Positions 6,059 through 11,349 of a stretch of 11,349 nucleotides of DNA are shown in pieces. Position 1 is the stretch's first letter, and every line of letters starts with the position of its first letter. A program made the position numbers and the translations under genes. The DNA comes from Oscillospiraceae bacterium (GTDB lineage: Bacteria; Bacillota_A; Clostridia; Oscillospirales; Oscillospiraceae): positions 1-11,349 of the forward strand of contig CADAPN010000083.1 in assembly GCA_902789835.1 (NCBI GenBank). Direction: 5' to 3'. The notes beneath the pieces are model-generated. The model saw only the letters and a list, made by a program, of their open reading frames with translations. It had not been told where the DNA came from and did no database searches.

Positions 6059-6102
6059 GTCCTTTGTAATTTTTTGGGAAATCATTTGACGAGGTGAAGC
6101 AT

Positions 6103-7455
6103 ATGACCCATACGTTTAAGGGCGGTGTTCATCCCAACTACATGAAGGCTCCCCAGGTGCCGATTTCTGTAGTGACGCCGCCTCCGCAGGTGGTGATCCC
6201 GATGGTCCAACACATTGGCGCCCCTTGTAAGCCGCTGGTGGCGAAGGGGGACTATGTGAAAATGGGCCAGAAAATCGGAGAGAATCCCGCCCCTGTATCT
6301 GCACCGGTTCACGCTTCGGTTTCCGGTACGGTTGTCGCAGTGGAGCCGAGGCCGCATCCTCTCGGCGATATGATCATGTCGGTTGTCATTGAAAATGACT
6401 ATCAGGACACACCGTGCGATGATCTGGCCCCGCTGACGGAGGAGGAACTGAAAAGTCCGGAAGCCATCCTGAACAGGATGCGTGAGGCCGGGGTCGTCGG
6501 AATGGGCGGCGCGATGTTCCCGACTGCCTTCAAGGTGCGCAGCGGCATCGGCAAGGTTGACAAGCTTGTCATCAATGGGGCCGAGTGCGAGCCGTATCTC
6601 AACGGCGACCATCTGACGATGCTGAACTATCCCGAGCAGCTTCTGAAGGGCATCGAGCTTGTCCGCATTGCGAGCAACGTGGACAAGGCGTATTACGGCA
6701 TTGAAATCAACAAGCAGGATGCCATCGATCTGCTCAATTCCCATCATCCCGAGCAATACGGCATCGAGATCGTCCCGGAGGCTGTGAAATACCCGCAGGG
6801 CGGTGAAAAAATGCAGATCAAGGCGGTGACGGGGCGAGAGGTCAAGCCGGGCGGACTGCCCGCCGGTGTCGGCTGCAACGTGGTGAGTACCCGTACCTGC
6901 TACGCCATCTATCAGGCCTGCTACGAAGGGAAACCCGTGATTGAACGCATTGTGACGGTGGGCGGCAGCGCCTTGGACGGCCCTCACAACGCCCTGACGA
7001 GAGTCGGTACGCCGCTCGGTTATCTTGCCGAGCAGTGCGGCGGCTTCGTTAAGGACCCGCGCAAGATCGTCCTTGGCGGCCCGATGATGGGCATCTGCGC
7101 CACCAGCTTTGACGCGCCGACCATCAAAGGCACCGCGGGCGTTCTGTTCTTCACGGAAAAGGAAGACCGCATGGTGGAGAATCCCCAGTGCATCCGCTGC
7201 GGAAAGTGCATCACGGTCTGTCCGATGAACCTCGAGCCGGTCTTCATGTACATGTACTACAGCAAGGGCGACTATGAGAATCTTGAAAAATACCATGTAA
7301 TGGACTGCTTTGAATGCGGCAGCTGCGCGTTTAACTGTCCGGCGAGAATGCCATTGACCCATGCGTTCAAGACGGCCAAGCTCATGTTCCAGGACAAGGC
7401 GGCCAAGGAAAAAGCCGCGGCTGATGCCAAGGCAGCAAAGGAGGCCCAGAAATGA
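6103..7455 (+). CDS. rnfC: Rnf complex subunit RnfC (NADH/ferredoxin electron transfer)
   Basis: RnfC is the peripheral cytosolic subunit where electrons from the complex reach NAD+. The 450-residue protein has the expected order: an N-terminal lipoyl-like sandwich (ASVSGTVVAVEP, 71-82), then the FMN/NADH domain related to the complex I 51-kDa subunit with GVVGMGGAMFPTAFK (130-144), INGAECEPYL (158-167) and YPQGGEKM (230-237). Two [4Fe-4S] motifs follow: C363-C366-C369-C373 and C402-C405-C408-C412. The last 20 residues are Ala/Lys-rich. The start is ATG 6103 with GAGGTG at 6091-6096; a GTG at 6094 lies inside that ribosome site. It is the first gene of a complete rnfCDGEAB operon, and its stop overlaps rnfD as ATGA. 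Confidence 0.97.
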   Translation: MTHTFKGGVHPNYMKAPQVPISVVTPPPQVVIPMVQHIGAPCKPLVAKGDYVKMGQKIGENPAPVSAPVHASVSGTVVAVEPRPHPLGDMIMSVVIENDYQDTPCDDLAPLTEEELKSPEAILNRMREAGVVGMGGAMFPTAFKVRSGIGKVDKLVINGAECEPYLNGDHLTMLNYPEQLLKGIELVRIASNVDKAYYGIEINKQDAIDLLNSHHPEQYGIEIVPEAVKYPQGGEKMQIKAVTGREVKPGGLPAGVGCNVVSTRTCYAIYQACYEGKPVIERIVTVGGSALDGPHNALTRVGTPLGYLAEQCGGFVKDPRKIVLGGPMMGICATSFDAPTIKGTAGVLFFTEKEDRMVENPQCIRCGKCITVCPMNLEPVFMYMYYSKGDYENLEKYHVMDCFECGSCAFNCPARMPLTHAFKTAKLMFQDKAAKEKAAADAKAAKEAQK

Positions 7456-8486
7456 GCGACAAGAAAGAAAGAATCATTCTGGACGTAGCCTATCAGCCTC
7501 AGGTCCGGACCGCGAAGGACACAAAAAGGCTGATGCTGGATGTCATCATTGCTCTGATTCCGGCGATCATCGTCGGCGTGCTTCAGTTTGGCCTGTATCC
7601 TCTGGTGCTGCTGCTGACCGGCGTCTGCTCGGCGGTATTCTGGGAGTGGGGCTATCGCAGGCTCTTCAAGAAAGAGGCGAGCATCGGGGATTTCTCCGCG
7701 GCTCTGACCGGTCTGCTCATGGGACTTACGATGCCTCCTACGGCACCCTGGTGGCTCCCGGTGATCGGGACCTTCTTCGGTATCGTCGTGGTCAAGCAGC
7801 TTTACGGCGGTATTGGCAAGAACTTCCTGAACCCGGCACTGGCCGGACGTGCGTTCCTGTTTTCCAGCTATGCGACGATCATGGCGACCTGGTCCGTTCC
7901 CAACGCATTGAGCGGGACCATCGACGGCACCACCATGGCAACGCCGATCTCCGGCATGTACGGGGAAGGCCTGCCGGCCTACTTCACGGCAAAGTCCATG
8001 TTCATGGGCTACCTTCCCGGCTGCATCGGTGAAATCAGCGCTTTCGCGCTGCTGCTGGGCGGTGCGTATCTGATCTGGCGCAACGTGATCTCCTGGCGTA
8101 TTCCGGTCTCCTTCATCGGGACGGTTGCGCTGCTCACGCTGGTCTTCGGCAAATCCGGCTACAGCAATGGACAGTGGATGCTCTACAACCTCTTCTCCGG
8201 CAGCCTGATGCTGGGCGCGATCTTCATGGCAACAGACTACGCCACCAGCCCGGTAACGCTCAACGGCCAGCTGGTCTACGGTGTGGGCTGCGGTCTGCTG
8301 ACGGTGCTGATCCGCTACTTCGGCGGCTTCCCCGAGGGCACAACCTATGCCATCCTGATCATGAACCTCTGCACATGGGCGATCGACAAGGCGTTCCATC
8401 GTCATCAGTTCGGCGTCAGCAAGGCCGACATCGCTTTCAAGAAAGCCGAGAAGCTGGCGGCAAAGGAGGCGGCGAAGTATGAATAA
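7452..8486 (+). CDS. rnfD: Rnf complex subunit RnfD, flavinylated membrane protein
   Basis: RnfD is an integral membrane subunit carrying a covalently bound FMN that passes electrons across the membrane; it is homologous to NqrB. The 344-residue sequence has many hydrophobic spans. It shows the hallmark GGIGKNFLNPALAGRAFL (119-136) and a flavinylation motif DGTTMAT (158-164), where alignment to NqrB/RnfD points to T161 as the FMN-bearing residue. The conserved ATDYATSPV segment lies in the second half. The C-terminus ends in a Lys/Ala-rich cytosolic tail whose codons (AAAGGAGG, 8462-8469) are the ribosome site of rnfG. Its own ribosome site is AAAGGAGG at 7437-7444, inside rnfC. An ApbE-type flavin transferase would be needed to attach FMN; none is in the window. 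Confidence 0.97.
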   Translation: MSDKKERIILDVAYQPQVRTAKDTKRLMLDVIIALIPAIIVGVLQFGLYPLVLLLTGVCSAVFWEWGYRRLFKKEASIGDFSAALTGLLMGLTMPPTAPWWLPVIGTFFGIVVVKQLYGGIGKNFLNPALAGRAFLFSSYATIMATWSVPNALSGTIDGTTMATPISGMYGEGLPAYFTAKSMFMGYLPGCIGEISAFALLLGGAYLIWRNVISWRIPVSFIGTVALLTLVFGKSGYSNGQWMLYNLFSGSLMLGAIFMATDYATSPVTLNGQLVYGVGCGLLTVLIRYFGGFPEGTTYAILIMNLCTWAIDKAFHRHQFGVSKADIAFKKAEKLAAKEAAKYE

Positions 8487-9027
8487 CAAGATTGTCAAAC
8501 TTTCTATGGTCCTGTTTGTGATCTGCGCCATCACTGCCGGCATCCTCGGCATTGTCAATGCCCTGACCTGGGAGCGGATCGACCAGATCACCCACCAGAA
8601 GGAGTACGAGGCCTACGCGGCGGTGCTCGGGTCCGAATCCGGATACACGCAGGTGGAATTTGACAAGGCTGCGTTTCCGACGGTTGACAGCGTAAACCAG
8701 TCCAATGACGGGAACGGCTATGTGGTAATCTCGACTTTCTCGGGGGCGCAGGGAAACATCACGATGGCCTGCGGGGTCGGAACCGACCTCAAGTGCACCG
8801 GGATTTCCATTATTGAGCACTCCGAGACCTCCGGTCTGGGCGCCGTGGCGGCCTCGACATCCTCTGCCGGTGAAGCGTTCCGTGCACAGTTTGTCGGCCA
8901 GGACGAGGGCATCGCCCTTTCCAAGGCGGGCGGCTCAATCGATGCGCTGGCCGGTGCGACCATCACATCCAACGCAGTTACCAACGCGACAGCAACCTCG
9001 ATTAAATGCATTGCATCTTTGGGTTGA
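8479..9027 (+). CDS. rnfG: Rnf complex subunit RnfG, covalent FMN protein
   Basis: RnfG is an FMN-binding subunit anchored by one N-terminal span (about residues 9-29) with its domain outside the membrane; it is homologous to NqrC. In the 182-residue product EHSETSGLGA (113-122) is the conserved FMN-bind segment and DALAGATITS (155-164) contains the flavinylation motif, with T161 as the expected attachment residue. The start overlaps the end of rnfD by 8 bases. Its stop TGA lies within the ribosome site of rnfE. It is on the short side for the family but carries both signature motifs. Confidence 0.96.
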   Translation: MNNKIVKLSMVLFVICAITAGILGIVNALTWERIDQITHQKEYEAYAAVLGSESGYTQVEFDKAAFPTVDSVNQSNDGNGYVVISTFSGAQGNITMACGVGTDLKCTGISIIEHSETSGLGAVAASTSSAGEAFRAQFVGQDEGIALSKAGGSIDALAGATITSNAVTNATATSIKCIASLG

Positions 9028-9042
9028 GGAGGGTAGGCAGCT

Positions 9043-9750
9043 ATGAATCGTAAACAACAGTTCAAGAAAGGCCTGATTACCAACAACCCGGTTCTGGTTC
9101 AGCAGATCGGTATGTGCGCGACCATGGCCATCACCACGACGCTCTTCAACGGCATCGGCATGGGCCTCTCCGTCCTGATCATCCTGACCTGCTGCAACGT
9201 GGTTGTTGCGGCACTCCGCAAGATCATTCCGGACGAGATCCGACTGGCGATCTTCGTGGTCGTCATCGCCGGCTTCGTCACCATCGTGGACCTGCTGCTG
9301 CAGGCGTTTATCCCGGCGCTGAGCGCGGCGCTCGGTGTGTTTATCCCGCTGATCGTCGTCAACTGCATCATCATCGGCCGCGCGGAGGCCTTCTGCCAGA
9401 AGAACACCGTGAAGGACAGCTTCTTTGACGGAATCTTCCAGGGCCTCGGCTATACCTGCGTGCTGATTATCATGTGTGTCTTCCGCGAGTTTGTAGGCTC
9501 CGGACGTTTCGGCGGCGGCCTTATCGACGTCGCAAACGGCTTCCGCTTTACGCTGGACGGCACCGGCGGCGGAATCCAGATCTTCCCGGAAGAGTTCGGC
9601 GCGGCCATCATGAACCTGCCCTTTGGAGGCTTTCTGACGCTGGGCCTTCTGATCGGTCTCATGCAGTATGCGCTGAAGAGGAGCGAGAAGAAGAAAAAGG
9701 CGGCGGAACACGCAGCGAAGGAAGCTGCTTTGAAGGAGGTTGAAGAGTAA
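9043..9750 (+). CDS. rnfE: Rnf complex subunit RnfE, membrane subunit
   Basis: RnfE (NqrD homologue) is a multi-span protein that pairs with RnfA. Together they hold an intramembrane iron-sulfur centre and form part of the ion-coupled electron path. The 235-residue sequence starts with NNPVLVQQIGMCATMAITTT; C25 there and C108 in IPLIVVNCIIIGRAEAF align with the Cys residues known in NqrD/RnfE. FREFVGSGRFGGG (148-160) is also typical. After the last span there is a long charged Lys/Ala/Glu tail (about 212-235), longer than I recall for many homologues. AGGAGGG at 9027-9033 is the ribosome site, 9 bases before the ATG. The stop shares one base with the rnfA start (TAATG). Confidence 0.96.
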   Translation: MNRKQQFKKGLITNNPVLVQQIGMCATMAITTTLFNGIGMGLSVLIILTCCNVVVAALRKIIPDEIRLAIFVVVIAGFVTIVDLLLQAFIPALSAALGVFIPLIVVNCIIIGRAEAFCQKNTVKDSFFDGIFQGLGYTCVLIIMCVFREFVGSGRFGGGLIDVANGFRFTLDGTGGGIQIFPEEFGAAIMNLPFGGFLTLGLLIGLMQYALKRSEKKKKAAEHAAKEAALKEVEE

Positions 9751-10334
9751 TGCTTGCGAATATTCTTTCCATTTCCCTCGGAGCCATCCTGATCAACAAC
9801 TTTATCTTCTCTCAGTTCCTGGGCTGCTGCCCGTTCCTGGGATGCTCCAACAAAGTGGACACGGCTGCCGGCATGGGCCTTGCGGTTGTGTTTGTTATGG
9901 GTCTTGCCTCGGCGATCTGCTGGGTAATTGACAACTACATCCTCATCCCGCTGAATCTGGCCTTTCTGGAGACGCTGGCCTTCATCCTGGTCATCGCGGC
10001 ACTGGTCCAGTTCGTCGAGATGTTCCTGAAGAAATCGGTTCCCTCGCTGTATTCCGCACTCGGCATTTATCTGCCGCTGATCACCACCAACTGCGCCGTG
10101 CTCGGCGTGGTGCTGCTGAACGTGCAGAACAACTACAACTTCATTGAGTCTGTGGTTTACGGCATCACCGGCGGTCTCGGCTTCATGCTGGCGATTGTCC
10201 TCTTCGCGAGTGTTCGCGAGAGAACGCAGTTTTCCGATTATCCTGAGTGCTTTGAAGGCTTCCCGATCTGCCTTGTCTCCGCGGCGCTGGTGGCCATGGC
10301 CTTCATGGGATTCAGCGGTATGAAGATCTTTTGA
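9750..10334 (+). CDS. rnfA: Rnf complex subunit RnfA, membrane subunit
   Basis: RnfA (NqrE homologue) is the membrane partner of RnfE. The 194-residue, multi-span protein shows NNFIFSQFLGCCPFLGCSNK (16-35) and LPLITTNCAVLGV (108-120). C27 and C115 align with the conserved pair that holds the shared intramembrane [2Fe-2S] centre; C26 and C32 are extra. FASVRERTQFSDYPECFEG in the C-terminal third matches the family's RERL region. Its ribosome site, AAGGAGGT at 9733-9740, lies within rnfE. Length and motif order are those of a normal, intact RnfA. Confidence 0.97.
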   Translation: MLANILSISLGAILINNFIFSQFLGCCPFLGCSNKVDTAAGMGLAVVFVMGLASAICWVIDNYILIPLNLAFLETLAFILVIAALVQFVEMFLKKSVPSLYSALGIYLPLITTNCAVLGVVLLNVQNNYNFIESVVYGITGGLGFMLAIVLFASVRERTQFSDYPECFEGFPICLVSAALVAMAFMGFSGMKIF

Positions 10335-10352
10335 TGAGAGGGAGGATGCAGT

Positions 10353-11168
10353 ATGATTAAATCAATCTTCCTTGCAATCATCGTGCTGGGCGTACTGGGT
10401 GCGATTTTTGGCGCGCTTCTGGCGTATGCGTCCAAGATTTTCCATGTGGAAGTCGACCCCAAGCAGGCCCAGATCCGCGAATGCCTGGCGGGCGCCAACT
10501 GCGGCGGCTGCGGCTATCCCGGCTGCGACGGCTATGCCGCTGCAGTTGCAAAGGGCGAGGCGCCGACGAACCGCTGCGTCGCGGGCGGTGAAGCCACCGC
10601 GGCCAAGGTTGCCGAAATCATGGGCGTCAGCAACGACGCCGCAGACAAGATGGTCGCGTTTGTCCCGTGCAGCGGCTCTCTGGAGGCAGCCGAACTTCGT
10701 TTCAACTACAACGGACCGGAAGACTGCCGTGCGGCCATGCTTTTCGGCGGAAGAAGCAGCAAGATGTGCACTTTCGCCTGCATCGGCTTTGGAAACTGCG
10801 CCAAAGCCTGCCAGTTTGACGCGATGCATATCATTGACGGTGTCGCCAGGGTTGACCGGCTCAACTGTGTCGGCTGCGGCGCCTGTGTGGATGCCTGCCC
10901 GAAGAGCATTGTGAAGCTGATTCCGGAGAAGCAGAAGATCATGCCGGCCTGCTCCAACACCGAGAAGGGCGCACAGGTCATGAAGGTCTGCAAAGTCGGC
11001 TGCATCGGCTGCATGAAGTGTCAGCGCGAATGCCCGGCGGACGCGATCGTCGTGAAGGACAATCTGGCCCAGGTCGATCCCGCCAAGTGCGTGCAGTGCG
11101 GACACTGCGCGGATATCTGTCCGCGGCATATCATCTCGTTCTTCGGACCGGAGTACAAGAACTGCTGA
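10353..11168 (+). CDS. rnfB: Rnf complex subunit RnfB, multi-cluster ferredoxin-type subunit
   Basis: RnfB takes electrons from reduced ferredoxin on the cytosolic side. The 271-residue protein begins with one membrane span (about 5-25). A [4Fe-4S] domain follows (NCGGCGYPGC, with C50, C53, C58 and C75). A Cys-rich region resembles clostridial RnfB (C139, C143, C149, C153). Three ferredoxin motifs come next: C172-C175-C178-C182, C217-C220-C223-C227 and C246-C249-C252-C256. Pairing cannot be proven from sequence, but the Cys count allows four to five or more [4Fe-4S] clusters, as expected for the long clostridial form rather than the shorter proteobacterial one. The Cys at 153 is followed by Gln where many ferredoxin motifs have Pro. 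The ribosome site is GGAGG at 10341-10345. It is the last rnf gene. Confidence 0.97.
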   Translation: MIKSIFLAIIVLGVLGAIFGALLAYASKIFHVEVDPKQAQIRECLAGANCGGCGYPGCDGYAAAVAKGEAPTNRCVAGGEATAAKVAEIMGVSNDAADKMVAFVPCSGSLEAAELRFNYNGPEDCRAAMLFGGRSSKMCTFACIGFGNCAKACQFDAMHIIDGVARVDRLNCVGCGACVDACPKSIVKLIPEKQKIMPACSNTEKGAQVMKVCKVGCIGCMKCQRECPADAIVVKDNLAQVDPAKCVQCGHCADICPRHIISFFGPEYKNC

Positions 11169-11205
11169 TCAAAGAAGGACTTACTTGTCGAAAGGAAGCA
11201 GAAGC

Positions 11206-11349
11206 ATGGAATATGTGATGAAAGTCGAGGGCATGATGTGCCCCAAGTGCGAAGCCCGCACAAAGAAAGCGCTCGAAGCGGTTGCAGGTGTCGAGTCCGC
11301 GGTCGTCAGCCATACCGCCGGAACCGCCGTTGTCACCGGCGCGGCGCTG
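11206..11349 (+). CDS. Heavy-metal-associated (HMA) domain protein, 3' end outside window
   Basis: The 48 codons present encode an HMA domain N-terminus: MEYVMKVEGMMCPKCEARTK, then ALEAVAGVESAVVSHTAGTAVV. GMMCPKC (residues 9-15) is the soft-metal-binding loop, with C12 and C15 as ligands; Met replaces the usual Thr of GMTCxxC. The beta-alpha-beta pattern fits. The frame is still open at the window edge, so this could be a small copper-chaperone-like (CopZ) protein or the start of a CopA-type ATPase. AAAGGAAG at 11191-11198 is the likely ribosome site. The 37-base gap after rnfB has no visible terminator or strong promoter, so co-transcription with rnf is possible. Confidence 0.8.
   Translation, partial: MEYVMKVEGMMCPKCEARTKKALEAVAGVESAVVSHTAGTAVVTGAAL

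Noticed and set aside
6086..6091. TTGACG just before rnfC as a -35 element
   Set aside because: It overlaps the ribosome site region, and any -10 would fall inside rnfC; no suitable hexamer is there.
5807..6102. Riboswitch or small RNA in the divergent intergenic region
   Set aside because: Only promoters and short repeats are visible. No conserved aptamer-like structure or terminator pairing could be recognised.
6082..8591. Long - strand open frames opposite rnfC and rnfD
   Set aside because: The + strand frames carry all Rnf motifs. The antisense frames have shadow-like composition and no ribosome site.

Overview
The window looks like chromosome of an anaerobic Clostridia-type member of the Bacillota. 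It has moderately high GC, dense same-strand operons with strong AAGGAGG ribosome sites, a complete clostridial-order Rnf operon, a YvcK-family protein, and Ig-like envelope proteins with Pro/Thr linkers. No genus can be named from the sequence alone. I see no rRNA, tRNA, CRISPR array, insertion sequence or phage gene.

Left block (1-2565, + strand): the tail of an unidentified gene, a CobW/HypB/UreG-like P-loop GTPase whose last part has slipped into another frame, a HAD-type hydrolase, and a GtrB/DPM-like membrane glycosyltransferase. These four overlap or nearly touch, so they read as one transcription unit. Middle block (2566-4531): a good sigma-A-type promoter drives a small membrane protein (zinc ribbon, one membrane span, Pro/Thr linker, Ig-like domain). 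A hairpin follows, then a YvcK/CofD-like protein with unusual signature motifs, then a terminator shared with the convergent gene. Next (4532-5806, - strand) comes a secreted, C-terminally anchored Ig-like surface protein with its own near-consensus promoter. A 296-bp divergent intergenic region (5807-6102) holds that promoter, the rnf promoter, and a 7-bp inverted repeat just upstream of the rnf -35.

Right block (6103-11168, + strand): the complete rnfCDGEAB operon. It encodes the membrane-bound ferredoxin:NAD+ oxidoreductase that couples electron flow from reduced ferredoxin to NAD+ with export of Na+ or H+. All six subunits keep their expected cofactor residues: Cys clusters in RnfC and RnfB, flavinylation threonines in RnfD and RnfG, and the intramembrane Cys pairs in RnfA and RnfE. 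A heavy-metal-associated (HMA) domain gene starts 37 bp after rnfB with no visible terminator between them, and runs off the end.

Most of the window is recognisable biology. The points worth a second look are the disrupted GTPase, the variant stand-alone YvcK, the inverted repeat before the rnf promoter, the reuse of Lys-Glu tail codons as ribosome sites for the next gene, and the HMA gene attached to rnf. I did not find a convincing wholly new system.
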